64,000 nt of DNA, from contig JADJRG010000029.1 of NCBI GenBank assembly GCA_016712315.1, forward strand, positions 806,001 through 870,000, written 5' to 3'. The DNA comes from Nannocystis sp. Its GTDB lineage: Bacteria; Myxococcota_A; Polyangia; Nannocystales; Nannocystaceae. The position numbers and the translations under genes are program-made. A model generated the notes under the pieces. That model was not told the DNA's origin and did not search any database. It was given only the letters and a program-made list of their open reading frames with translations. Below are positions 33,336-42,470 of this stretch, one piece after another (the first letter of the stretch is position 1; each line of letters opens with the position of its first letter).

Positions 33336-36300
33336 TCAGAAGCGCGAAGGCGGCGCGCCGAGCGGCACCGTCGGCGGCGGCGGCGGCGTATACGATCCGC
33401 CGCTCGCCCCCGCGCTCGTCCCCTTGCCGGCCCTCCACGGCGCGTTCAGCCGCGGCGTGCTCATCTTCAAGCTGCTCAGCGGCGCCTCCAGGCGGCCGAG
33501 ATCGACGTACGCGCTGTCCTTCATGATCGCGAACGGGTTCTCCGCGAAGACCAGCCCGCCCTTGCCGTCGTGCTCGATGATCTCGAGCTTGCCCATCCCG
33601 TAGCCCATCGGCCCGCGCGAGTAGTAGTGCCCCTGCAGATCGTACGGATACGCCGACGCGACCCCCGGGACCGTGAAGCACTCCGGCCCGTAGCCGGTCG
33701 TCACGTCCGCATACAACTCGCCGCCGCTCGCCAAGCCGCGGCTGCTGAAGTACGCGTGGCCACCCTTGCCGTCGTAGATGTGGAAGTCGACGTCATTCGC
33801 GTCGGTCTCCCAGTTGAGCACGAAGCGCAGCGACGGGGTCGTGTCCGGCACCACCCCCGCGGCGTCGAGCTGCGCGCGGATCGCCTCCGCCTCACCTGGC
33901 TTTTGGGCCAGCCACGCAGCCGCGATCAGCCGCAGATCCTCGCCCAAGATCCGCTGCACCCCCGCGAAGCGGCCCGACGGGTACGACGTCCGCGCGCCGA
34001 CCAGCGCCGCCGCGAACGCCTCGGCGGGCCGCCCCGCGCGCAGCAGGGCGAACGCGTAGAGCCGGTGGCTCGAGGGGTGATCCGCGCGCTGCTCGACCGC
34101 GAGCCGGAACGTATCCACCGCGAGCTCCAGCCCCGCCTCACCCAGCGACTCGAGGCGCTGCCCCGCCATCCGCCGGATGTCCGCGCGACCAGGGAAGAGA
34201 TCGATCAGCGATCCGTACGCCCGGGCCGCCAACGCCAGATCCCCCGACGCCTCCGCGGCCTCGCCCAGCGCCAAGATCGCCAGCTCATCTCCTGGGCTCT
34301 CGTTGCGCCACGCCCACGCGTCCTCGATCGCCTTCGCGGTCTGGCCGGCGGTGATCGACACCATCACCGCCGCGAAGCGCCCATCATAAGGATCCGCGAC
34401 CCGCGGCCGCTCCCACGTCGCCACAGCCGGCGGCGGCGGCGGCGGCGGCGGCGACTGCCAACGATCCGGCGCCACCGGCGGCGGCCGCATCACCGGGCGC
34501 GGCGACGGACGCGAGCGCTCCGCGGCGCCGATCCCATCGACGGCCGCGTCCGCCCACGCCCCCGGATCGCTCGGCGGAGCCTCGCGCGGCGCCGAAGCAG
34601 GCATCGGCGCCGACGCGCCCGCCGGCGCGCCGCCGCTCGCGGCCCTCCCCTCGTTCAAGCTCCGCGACCTCGACGGCGAGTCGGCCTTCTTCATCTTCGC
34701 CTCCTCCCGCGCCTCCATCGGCTCGGGGCGCGCATCGCTCGGCCGACCCATCCGCCCCTCCTCGCCGCGGTGGCGCTGGCCCTGACCGCCCGCTTCATCA
34801 TCAGACTCCGGAGGCGCCTCCGCCATCGGGCTCGCGGCCGCTTGCCGAGCCGGCATCTCCTCCTCGGCCTCCGCGCGGTCGCCGTCGCCCCCGAACAGGT
34901 CCCCGAACATCCCCTTCCGGCGGGTGGGCTGCGGCGGGGCGACCGGCTCCGCCGCCGCGATCGCCGGCATCCCGTTTTTACCGGGCAACTGCGTCCGATC
35001 GATCACCGTCAGCCCGTCCGCCCCCACCGTCAAGATCTCCGCCAGCCCGCGGCGATCGATCCCGAAGCGTTGGTAGTCGAACTCTGTCTCAAGGACCAGT
35101 AGCGCCGTGTAGTCCGACAGCACCCGGAAGCGCGTCGACAGCTCGATGATCTGAGCCACCAGCGCGTCCTTCGCCGCGTCATTGCCGGCCGCCTCTTTGC
35201 CCATCATCGCCGTCAATCGGTCGATGCTCGCCTTCACCCACGCGCGCTCGAGCAGCGGCCGCGCGCTCGTCTTCAGCGCCACCTCGCGCACATCGTCGCC
35301 CTTCTCCCCGAGCGCCACCCGCATCGGCGCGTCCGCGGGGAGATCCGCGAAGACCAGGAAGGTGTCGCCGGGTTGCACTGACTCCAGCCGCTCTGGCCAC
35401 ACCCAGCCGGCCCCCGGCACCGACACCTTCACGTCCGCCAGGGTCGCCCGCAAGATCCGCGACGCCAGGACATCGGGGCTCTGCCGCGCGTTCGCGACGA
35501 TCCCCGCCTTCCCGAGCCCCGCGGTCGTTAGGTGGCGCAGCAGGATCATGTCTTGGATCCCGCCGTCGACGATCGCGTCGATCCGGCTCACCCCTGACGC
35601 ACCCAGCGCAGCAGCAGCGGCTCGCACCGCGTCGGGCTCGCTCGCCCCCGCCGTCACGATCCCATCGCTGACCACCAGCACCCGATCTTGCGCCCCACCG
35701 CGCCCGTTCAGCCAGCGCAGCGCCCCCTCGAGATCCGAGGCGCCCAGCGCCGCCCGCCGCAGGATCGCCTGCTGGGCGTCCCCTGAGAACGAGCTCGCGC
35801 GCCCCAGGAACACCTGCTCCACGGTCTGGTCGAAGCACACCACCTGGAGATCGAAGTCCCCGTTCTGGGCGCGCAGCGCCTCGACGATCCGCCCCAGCCG
35901 CGCGACCTGCCCCTTGAAGTCGATCGCCCGCGACGCGCTCGTGTCGAAGAGCAGCGTCAGCCCGCGCATAGGCTCCTGCGGCAGCGCCACCGTCGGGGCC
36001 ACCCGCGCCACCGCCAGGCGATCGAAGCGCAGACCCACCTCGGCCGGCCGCTTATCGATCCTCAGCTCGAGATCCTCCTGCGGCATGAAGCGCTGCTTCT
36101 TCAGGCGGAGGTGGTGCGGACCGTTCGCCCGCGGCATCACCACATCGACGTCGAGATCTTGCAGCTCAGGCAGCCCGCGCAGCAGCAGCCGGTAGGGGTC
36201 GCCCAGCGCCGGCAATTCCTCCGAGTACGAGACGATCAGCTCCTTCACCCCGCGCGCGGGGATCGGGAAGACTCGCGCGCTGAACGAGTTCCCCGCGTTC

Positions 36301-36776
36301 TTCTCGAGCAGCGCCGGATCCTGACGCCGGTGCAAGAAGTCTTCATACGCCCGGCGGGCGGCCTGTAGCTCGACCACCTCCGCCTCTTGCCAGCGATCGC
36401 CGATCAGCATCGCGAAGCGCGAGATCGCCGAGCCGCTCGGCAGGTTGATCTCGAAGCGCCCCTCGATCTGTCGATCCTCCGGGTTTCGGAAGACCAAGTG
36501 CAGCTCGGTGAACGCCAGCGGATCCTCCACCACCGCCCGCGCCTTGACGGAGATCAACTCGAGCCCCGTACCATCGCTCGCCGTCAGCGAGAACGGCGAC
36601 ACGATCTGCGGCTTCTCCACGCCTTCGACCGCGGGCGGCGCCCGCCACTCGAGCCGGCACTCGTCGCTCTCCGTCTGGTTGATCTCACCGCCGCCGCCGC
36701 TGGGCTTCGGCGTGCAGGCGAAAGGGGCCCAAGCGGCCAGCAAAAGCGCGAGCTGAACAGAAGTAGGACGACGCAT
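33336..36776 (-). CDS. VIT-vWA protein with TPR-like and DUF2135-like C-terminal domains
   Basis: A 1146-residue exported protein. Order: signal sequence (LALLLAAWAPFAC, Cys21), VIT domain (about 55-185), vWA domain (about 270-430) with DTSAS at 278-282 as metal site, a Pro/Ala/Arg-rich low-complexity middle (about 600-740, including an eight-proline run), TPR-like helices (about 760-920), and a C-terminal beta domain (about 960-1080, from NWETDANDVDFHIYDGKGG) resembling DUF2135. ATG 36776 was chosen because GGAGGA (36784-36789) lies 7 bases ahead of it. VIT-vWA proteins act in surface or chaperone-like complexes. The C-terminal domain would be extracytoplasmic. Followed by a strong terminator. 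Confidence 0.87.
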   Translation of the reverse strand: MRRPTSVQLALLLAAWAPFACTPKPSGGGGEINQTESDECRLEWRAPPAVEGVEKPQIVSPFSLTASDGTGLELISVKARAVVEDPLAFTELHLVFRNPEDRQIEGRFEINLPSGSAISRFAMLIGDRWQEAEVVELQAARRAYEDFLHRRQDPALLEKNAGNSFSARVFPIPARGVKELIVSYSEELPALGDPYRLLLRGLPELQDLDVDVVMPRANGPHHLRLKKQRFMPQEDLELRIDKRPAEVGLRFDRLAVARVAPTVALPQEPMRGLTLLFDTSASRAIDFKGQVARLGRIVEALRAQNGDFDLQVVCFDQTVEQVFLGRASSFSGDAQQAILRRAALGASDLEGALRWLNGRGGAQDRVLVVSDGIVTAGASEPDAVRAAAAALGASGVSRIDAIVDGGIQDMILLRHLTTAGLGKAGIVANARQSPDVLASRILRATLADVKVSVPGAGWVWPERLESVQPGDTFLVFADLPADAPMRVALGEKGDDVREVALKTSARPLLERAWVKASIDRLTAMMGKEAAGNDAAKDALVAQIIELSTRFRVLSDYTALLVLETEFDYQRFGIDRRGLAEILTVGADGLTVIDRTQLPGKNGMPAIAAAEPVAPPQPTRRKGMFGDLFGGDGDRAEAEEEMPARQAAASPMAEAPPESDDEAGGQGQRHRGEEGRMGRPSDARPEPMEAREEAKMKKADSPSRSRSLNEGRAASGGAPAGASAPMPASAPREAPPSDPGAWADAAVDGIGAAERSRPSPRPVMRPPPVAPDRWQSPPPPPPPPAVATWERPRVADPYDGRFAAVMVSITAGQTAKAIEDAWAWRNESPGDELAILALGEAAEASGDLALAARAYGSLIDLFPGRADIRRMAGQRLESLGEAGLELAVDTFRLAVEQRADHPSSHRLYAFALLRAGRPAEAFAAALVGARTSYPSGRFAGVQRILGEDLRLIAAAWLAQKPGEAEAIRAQLDAAGVVPDTTPSLRFVLNWETDANDVDFHIYDGKGGHAYFSSRGLASGGELYADVTTGYGPECFTVPGVASAYPYDLQGHYYSRGPMGYGMGKLEIIEHDGKGGLVFAENPFAIMKDSAYVDLGRLEAPLSSLKMSTPRLNAPWRAGKGTSAGASGGSYTPPPPPTVPLGAPPSRF
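34429..34453 (-). repeat. CGG/CCG trinucleotide tract in the VIT-vWA gene
   Basis: About eight tandem GGC/CGG units that encode a polyproline run in the low-complexity linker. Slippage-prone. Confidence 0.85.
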
Positions 36777-36890
36777 CTTGAGATCCTCCGAGGTCTGCAT
36801 GAGGGTACCTGACCTGGCACCCTGATGGGTTGCTCTCTAACGCCGCCCGTCGTGATCAGGTTTCACGTGCATTCACGCGCGCCCGCTCGC

Positions 36891-38789
36891 TCAGCGATAT
36901 CCCTGCGCTTGTAACGTAAACAGCCGCGCGTAGCGCCCCTCTCGGGCCATCAGCGCCTCATGCGGCCCCTCCTCCGTGATCCGCCCGCCGTGCAACACGA
37001 TGATGTAGTCCGCCATCCGCACGGTCGAGAATCGGTGCGAGATCACGATCGCCATCCGATCGCGCGTCAGCCCGCGGACGTGCTCGAACACCTGCGCCTC
37101 CGCCTCCGCGTCCATCGCCGCCGTCGGCTCGTCCAGCACCAGCAGATCTGCGCCGTCGCGCATGAACGCCCGCGCCAGCGCGATCTTCTGCCACTGCCCG
37201 CCCGAGAGCTCGCGCCCGTCCTTGAACCACCGCCCGAGCTGCGTCTGATAGCCCTGCGGCAGCTCCGCGATGAACGTCTCCGCCATCCCTTCGCGCGCCG
37301 CCTCGCGCCAGCGCGCCTCATCGCTGAAGTGGGTCACGTCGCCCGCGCCGATGTTCTCGCCGGCCATGAGCTGGTAGCGCGCGAAATCCTGGAAGATCAC
37401 CCCCGTACGCCGCCGCAGCGCCTCCTCCTCCCACGCCGCCAAGTCGAGCCCGTCCAACAAGATCCGCCCGCTCGTCGGCGCATACAGCCGCGTCAGCAGC
37501 TTGATCAGCGTCGTCTTGCCCGAGCCGTTCTCGCCGACCAGCGCGAGCGTCTGCCCAGGACGCAGGTGCAGCGTGATCCCCTCGATCGCCGGCGTCGTCG
37601 CCCCAGGGTACGTAAACGACACATCTTCGAAGCGCACGCCATCGCCTGGTAGCGGCCCCGCCGTCGCCGATCCCGTCGATCGAGTCACCTCCTGCCCGAG
37701 GTACTCGTACAGGGTCGACAGGTACAAGTTGTCCTCATACATCCCGCCGATCGACGACAAGCTCGCGGCGACCGCCGACTGACCTTGCCGAAAGAGCAGC
37801 AAGTACATCGTCATCGCCCCCAGCGTGATCGCCCCGGCCGCCGCGCTCATCGCCACCCAGCCGTAGGCCCCGTAGTACGCCGCGGTCCCGCACAGGCCCA
37901 GCAGATAGCCCCAAAGGCCGCGCCGCAGCGTCAAGCTGCGGTCCTCTGCGTACAGCGTCTCGAAGATCTTCCGGTAGCGATCGAGGAACAGCTCCCCGAG
38001 CTGATACAGCTTCACCTCCTTCGCGTGGTCCTCGCGCGCGAGGACTGTCTCTAAGTACATCTGCATCCGCGTCTCCGGCGATCGCCAACGAAACAGCCGG
38101 AACGCGTCCCCTGAGAACTTCGCCTCCGCGATAAACGAAGGCAGCCCCGCCAGCGCCAAGATCAGCGCCGCCCACGGCGAGAAGCCGACCAGCAGCGCCG
38201 CGAAGGCCACCAGCGAGATCGCGTTCTGCACCAGCGCGAAGGTCCGATTGACCAGGCTCAGCGGGCGGCTCGACGCCTCGCGACGCGCCCGCGTCAGCTT
38301 GTCGTAGAACTCCGAGTCCTCATAATGCGCGAGATCGAGCGTCAGCGCCTTCTCCAAGATCATCACGTTCACCCGCTGCCCGAGCAGCGCCCGCAGCAGC
38401 GACTGACACACGCTGATCCCCCGTTGCACCCCCACCAGCGCCACGATCAGCACCGCCTCGATCGCCACGAAGCGCAGCGCCTGGGCCGGATCGCCGCTGC
38501 CCTGCGCCGCCTCGACCACCGCGTCGACGATCCATCGCCCCACATACGCCGCGATCGCCGGGATAACCCCCGCGACCGCCGTCAGCGTCGCGAGGCACAC
38601 CGTCAACCCGCGGCTCGTCGTCCACACCAGCGACAGCGCCGCGCGGCTGTACTTGAAGACGCCTAAGAACGATCGAAGCCGCGTCTCCGAGCCTGGCCGC
38701 GAGAGCCTGCCGCCGTGCGGTGAATTGCTCGCCGCCGCCGTCGCCGCCCCTGCCGCCCCTGCCTCGCTGGTCATCGTCCTCTGCGCCAT
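36891..38789 (-). CDS. ABC exporter (fused membrane and ATPase domains)
   Basis: A 632-residue ABC transporter half with one membrane domain and one nucleotide-binding domain. The first 300 residues hold about six membrane helices (for example LTVCLATLTAVAGVIPAIAAYVG). The ATPase has Walker A GENGSGKTTL (about 417), signature ELSGGQWQKIALARAF, Walker B LLVLDEPTAAMDAEAE and a final H-loop His in IVISHRF. It would work as a homo- or heterodimer to export a lipid, peptide or drug; the substrate cannot be told. The N-terminal 40 residues are Ala/Gly-rich and poorly conserved. It reads toward the VIT-vWA gene, 114 bases apart. Confidence 0.94.
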   Translation of the reverse strand: MAQRTMTSEAGAAGAATAAASNSPHGGRLSRPGSETRLRSFLGVFKYSRAALSLVWTTSRGLTVCLATLTAVAGVIPAIAAYVGRWIVDAVVEAAQGSGDPAQALRFVAIEAVLIVALVGVQRGISVCQSLLRALLGQRVNVMILEKALTLDLAHYEDSEFYDKLTRARREASSRPLSLVNRTFALVQNAISLVAFAALLVGFSPWAALILALAGLPSFIAEAKFSGDAFRLFRWRSPETRMQMYLETVLAREDHAKEVKLYQLGELFLDRYRKIFETLYAEDRSLTLRRGLWGYLLGLCGTAAYYGAYGWVAMSAAAGAITLGAMTMYLLLFRQGQSAVAASLSSIGGMYEDNLYLSTLYEYLGQEVTRSTGSATAGPLPGDGVRFEDVSFTYPGATTPAIEGITLHLRPGQTLALVGENGSGKTTLIKLLTRLYAPTSGRILLDGLDLAAWEEEALRRRTGVIFQDFARYQLMAGENIGAGDVTHFSDEARWREAAREGMAETFIAELPQGYQTQLGRWFKDGRELSGGQWQKIALARAFMRDGADLLVLDEPTAAMDAEAEAQVFEHVRGLTRDRMAIVISHRFSTVRMADYIIVLHGGRITEEGPHEALMAREGRYARLFTLQAQGYR

Positions 38790-38878
38790 CGGTCAGCGCC
38801 TGCTCAAGGTCGCACGCCCCCTGCGCGCGATCAAGGCGCCCACGCCCTCCCCGCGCGGCGTTCCCTTATAGTGAGAGC

Positions 38879-40900
38879 ATGGACCGCTTCCGCCCGCTCC
38901 TCCTCACGATCGCGCTCACGCTACCCGCCTGCTCGGGCGATGATGTCGGCGTCAGCGCCACCGCCAGCGAGACCGGCGACGACACGACCTCCACCGGCAG
39001 CACCACCGGCACCTCCGAGAGCACCGGCCCTGACGACGGCCTCTGCGCCGTCAACACCGACTGCGACGACGGCAACACATGCACGAACAACCGCTGCGGA
39101 GGCAACGGCGCCTGCGTCGCCGAGCCCGTGCTCTCCAACGCCTGTCGCCCGCAGATCGACGTCGCCTACCCCCCTCGCGGCGCCACGCTGCTCGGCAAAC
39201 CTGGAGAGCCGCTCGTCACCGTCCAAGGCGTCGTCAGCAGCGCCGCGGGCCCGATCACCAGCCTCACCCTCAACGATCAGCCCGTCAACGTCGCCGCCGA
39301 CGGCACCTTCACCGCGGGCCTCCTGGTCGCGCCTGGCGGCAACACCATCGATCTCGTCGTCACCGACACCGTCGGCGCAACCCGCCGCCGCGTACAGTCC
39401 TTCCTCTGGTCCACCGAGTACCGGCGCCCCGAGCAGCCGCCGGAGCAGATCGTCCCGCAGGGGCTCGCCTTCTATCTCAGCCAAGCCGCCCTCGATGACG
39501 GCGATCCGTCGCTACCCCCCGACGACATCGCCTCGGTGCTGGGCATCGCCCTCGCCAACTTTGACATCGCCGCCTTGCTCGATCCCAAGACCCCGATCGC
39601 GATCGAGGCCGGTTATGAGGTCTACCTGACCAAGATGGTCTTCGGATCCACCTCGGTCCGGCTGAGCGGCATCGACGGCGGCCTCGAGATCAGCGCCGCG
39701 CTCACCGACGTCGTCGGCGATCTCGTCTTCGACTGCACCAACCTCACCTGCCTCCTCCTCGGCGGAGACGGCACCGGCGGCCTCAGCATCGCCAAGATCG
39801 AGGTCCGCGCGACCACTGAGATCTACGTCGACGCGCAAGGCCAAGTGCAGGTCACCGTCAAAGATCCGCAGACCGATCTCAAGTCGGGTGACGTCGACAT
39901 CTGGTCCAACAACGCCTGGACCAACTTCCTCCTCACCATCATCAAACCCTTCATCATGAACGGGATCGTCGCCGACCTCATCAGCTCGCTCAATCAGCAG
40001 ATCGAGACCCAGCTCGGCCCCGCCCTCGCCAGCGCCCTCAACACCCTCAAGGTCGACGCCTTCTTTGATCTTCCCAGCCTCAGCGGCGACGGCGAGAGCA
40101 TCCCCGTCAACCTCGTCACCAACTTCGCCGACGCCGATTTCCATGATGGCCTCGCCCCCCCGGATCCTTCGCCGCCCCAAGGCGGCACGATCATCCAGAG
40201 CGGCGGCGGCTACTACACCAAGGACGTCACCCCCTACAAGAACGACGGCGTCCCTGGCCGCGTCGGCTGCGGCGTCACCACCGAGCAGCTCGTCCTCCCG
40301 CGCGCGGCCGAGGTCGAGCTCGCGCTCGGCGACGACATGATCAATCAAGTCCTCTACGGCGCCTGGCGGGGCGGCCTGCTCGAGTTCCCGGTGCCCGCCT
40401 CGATCGCCGGCGACAACCCCTCCCTCGAGGTCATCGACTTCGTCGCCTCGGGCATGCTCGCCCCGACCGCCTCGGACTGCAAGAACCCCGGCCAGCTCCT
40501 CGTGCACATCGGCGATCTACGCTTCGACGCGCAGATCGTCGTCCTCGACAAGCCGATGAGCTTCACCGCCTTCACCAGCATGCTCGCCCGCCTCGAGATC
40601 GCGGCCGACGGCCAAGGGATCAGCATCGGCGTGCCCGAGGTCCTCGAGATCCGCACCGAGCTCAACGCCAACGAGGACAACATGATCGACGCCGAGACCT
40701 TCATCGCCGAGCAGCTCGAGGAGGGCCTCATCGCCACCCTCATCGAGGCCCTCGGCGGCGGCGGCCTCGGCGCCATCGACCTCCCCACCATCGATCTCAG
40801 CGCCCAGCTCGGCCTGCCGCCCGACACTGCCACCCTCAAGCTCACCGCCGAGGGCGCCAGCCGCGAGCCTGGGACCACCCTCATCTCCGCGCACTTTTGA
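38879..40900 (+). CDS. Lipoprotein with Cys-rich motif, Ig-like domain and possible TULIP/BPI-like domain
   Basis: A 673-residue lipoprotein. Signal sequence and lipobox (MDRFRPLLLTIALTLPAC) are followed by a Ser/Thr/Gly linker, a short Cys-rich element (CDDGNTCTNNRCGGNGACV), an Ig-like domain of glucodextranase-B type (VAYPPRGATLLGKPGEPLVT onward, about 95-180), and a long C-terminal region. That region has a long helix pattern (FLLTIIKPFIMNGIVADLIS, LNQQIETQLGPALASALNTL) and beta strands that resemble lipid-binding TULIP/BPI-like folds; this is inference from pattern only. It ends with LPTIDLSAQLGLPPDTATL. ATG 38879 follows GTGAGAGC. Divergent from the ABC exporter, 89 bases apart. Confidence 0.78.
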   Translation: MDRFRPLLLTIALTLPACSGDDVGVSATASETGDDTTSTGSTTGTSESTGPDDGLCAVNTDCDDGNTCTNNRCGGNGACVAEPVLSNACRPQIDVAYPPRGATLLGKPGEPLVTVQGVVSSAAGPITSLTLNDQPVNVAADGTFTAGLLVAPGGNTIDLVVTDTVGATRRRVQSFLWSTEYRRPEQPPEQIVPQGLAFYLSQAALDDGDPSLPPDDIASVLGIALANFDIAALLDPKTPIAIEAGYEVYLTKMVFGSTSVRLSGIDGGLEISAALTDVVGDLVFDCTNLTCLLLGGDGTGGLSIAKIEVRATTEIYVDAQGQVQVTVKDPQTDLKSGDVDIWSNNAWTNFLLTIIKPFIMNGIVADLISSLNQQIETQLGPALASALNTLKVDAFFDLPSLSGDGESIPVNLVTNFADADFHDGLAPPDPSPPQGGTIIQSGGGYYTKDVTPYKNDGVPGRVGCGVTTEQLVLPRAAEVELALGDDMINQVLYGAWRGGLLEFPVPASIAGDNPSLEVIDFVASGMLAPTASDCKNPGQLLVHIGDLRFDAQIVVLDKPMSFTAFTSMLARLEIAADGQGISIGVPEVLEIRTELNANEDNMIDAETFIAEQLEEGLIATLIEALGGGGLGAIDLPTIDLSAQLGLPPDTATLKLTAEGASREPGTTLISAHF

Positions 40901-41030
40901 GCGGCGCACGATCGATCGTGAACCTCCTGGCTCTTCAGTCATGTATGCGGCGCGCGAACCCGCGACGAGCGCCCCAGCGCCCCAGCGCCCGCGGTTGCGC
41001 CGCCACACGTCGTCGTGGAAGGATGCATCG

Positions 41031-41384
41031 ATGGTCACGCTCCGCCCGATCCTTCGCTTCGCAGTCGGCACCGCCCTACTCGGCTCGTCGGCGTGCACCA
41101 ACGCCGGGGTCGAGATCCAACCGTCCACGAACCCGGCGCCGCCGCTGCAACCGGCGACCCCGTCTCCTGAGGCGACCCCCACCGATCCACCTCGCGTCGA
41201 TGAGGCCGCGGAGGCGCCTGAAGACTACATCGTCAACACGCCACCACCGCTACAGCCAGAACCAGAACCAGAACTACAACCACAACCGCTTCCGCGGCCC
41301 GTGAACGTCAACACCCCGCCGCCCCGCGATCCGGCAGAGCTCCCGTCGAACAACGATCGCGTCAGGCCGCCGCCTCCGACCTAG
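41031..41384 (+). CDS. Small proline-rich lipoprotein
   Basis: A 117-residue predicted lipoprotein. Signal sequence RFAVGTALLGSSAC with lipobox, then a Pro/Ala/Thr/Glu-rich chain with no Cys or fold signal, including a Pro-Glu/Gln repeat (PEPEPELQPQPLP) coded by degenerate CAGAACCAGAAC units. AAGGA lies ahead of the ATG at 41031. It may be a flexible linker-type lipoprotein. Seen between the TULIP-like gene (130 bases) and the ferritin-like gene; role unknown. Confidence 0.6.
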   Translation: MVTLRPILRFAVGTALLGSSACTNAGVEIQPSTNPAPPLQPATPSPEATPTDPPRVDEAAEAPEDYIVNTPPPLQPEPEPELQPQPLPRPVNVNTPPPRDPAELPSNNDRVRPPPPT

Positions 41385-41441
41385 AATGAGACCGTGCAAC
41401 GCGGCGCTCCAGACCCACCGCTCCTCGCCCGCTCCCCCTCC

Positions 41442-42470
41442 ATGTCCGCCGAGATCGGCCCCGACGAGAGGGCCCTCGCCGCCCCTTCACGCCCCGCGCT
41501 AGAGGCCCTCGCCGCCGCACGAGACGCGCCGCGACCGCTCGTCGATCTCACCGCCCTCACCTGCGAGCGTATGCTCGCGCCGGCCACCCCGCGCCTCGCC
41601 CGGATCTATCGGCAACAGATCGAGCGCGATCGTTGGCCGGACTTCGCCGCCTTCGACCACGCTCGTTACCCCCTCGATCTCCGCCGCGACGCCGCCTGTC
41701 ACTGGGCTCGCCGCGCGGTCGCCGAGTACGGATCTGTCCACCAATTCAGCGCCCTCACCCGCGCGCTCGCTGAGGCGCGGATCGGCCTCGAGCTGCTCGG
41801 CCCGCTCGCTCGCCTGCTCACCGACGAGCTCCGCCACGCCGAGCTGTGCGCGCGGATGGCCCTCGTCATCGACCCTGAAGGCCCCACCGCGAGCCCGCGC
41901 GAATTCGCGTGGCCTGCCCCGCTCGCCCCCTGGCCGGACGCCCCTAGCGGCGATCACGACGCGATCCTCACCTGGGCCGCCGGGGTCATCCTCATCGCCT
42001 GCTGCCTCGGCGAGACCCTCTCACGCCCCCTCTACGACGCGCTCATCGTCGTCTGCACCGACCCGGTCGCCGAGGCCGTGCTCCGCCAGATCCAGCGCGA
42101 TGAGCACCTCCACGCCGCCTTCGGCTGGGACGCCCTCGCCACCCTCTGGCCCGCCCTGGCCCCTGCCGGCCGCGCCGCCCTCCAAGAGCGCCTCCGCCTC
42201 GCCCTCGGCGGCTTTGAGGCCACCACCGCCTGCGGTCGCACGATCGACATGATCGCCGGCAGCGAGCTCGAGATCACCCGCGGCGAGGCCCCCAACCTCG
42301 GCACGCTCGAAGCTCACCACTACGCCGTCATCTTCTTCTCCACCGTCGAGCGCGAGCTCTTCCCCGCCCTCCGCGCGATCGGCCTCGATCCCGCCGCCGC
42401 CTGGGCCGCTCGTCCGCTAGCCCGCAGGACCATCTCCGAAGAGCCAGGACCCACTCAGACGGCGTCGTAG
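41442..42470 (+). CDS. Ferritin-like diiron protein
   Basis: A 342-residue soluble protein with a complete ferritin-like diiron set: Glu95 (AVAEYGSVHQF), Glu129-x-x-His132 (DELRHAELC), Glu191 (LGETLSRP) and Glu221-x-x-His224 (RDEHLHAAFGW). The order E...ExxH...E...ExxH across four helices is that of diiron oxidases, hydroxylases and ferritins. An extra C-terminal helical part (about 245-335) follows. It could oxidise or hydroxylate a small molecule, as do AurF-type or rubrerythrin-type enzymes; substrate unknown. ATG 41442 was chosen over the GTG at 41394. It converges on the fRMsr gene with a 16-base overlap. Confidence 0.82.
   Translation: MSAEIGPDERALAAPSRPALEALAAARDAPRPLVDLTALTCERMLAPATPRLARIYRQQIERDRWPDFAAFDHARYPLDLRRDAACHWARRAVAEYGSVHQFSALTRALAEARIGLELLGPLARLLTDELRHAELCARMALVIDPEGPTASPREFAWPAPLAPWPDAPSGDHDAILTWAAGVILIACCLGETLSRPLYDALIVVCTDPVAEAVLRQIQRDEHLHAAFGWDALATLWPALAPAGRAALQERLRLALGGFEATTACGRTIDMIAGSELEITRGEAPNLGTLEAHHYAVIFFSTVERELFPALRAIGLDPAAAWAARPLARRTISEEPGPTQTAS

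Noticed and set aside
36803..36822. Hairpin GGGTACC / GGCACCC between the ABC exporter and VIT-vWA genes
   Set aside because: Needs an A-C mismatch in a short stem and lacks a T-run; too weak to call a terminator.
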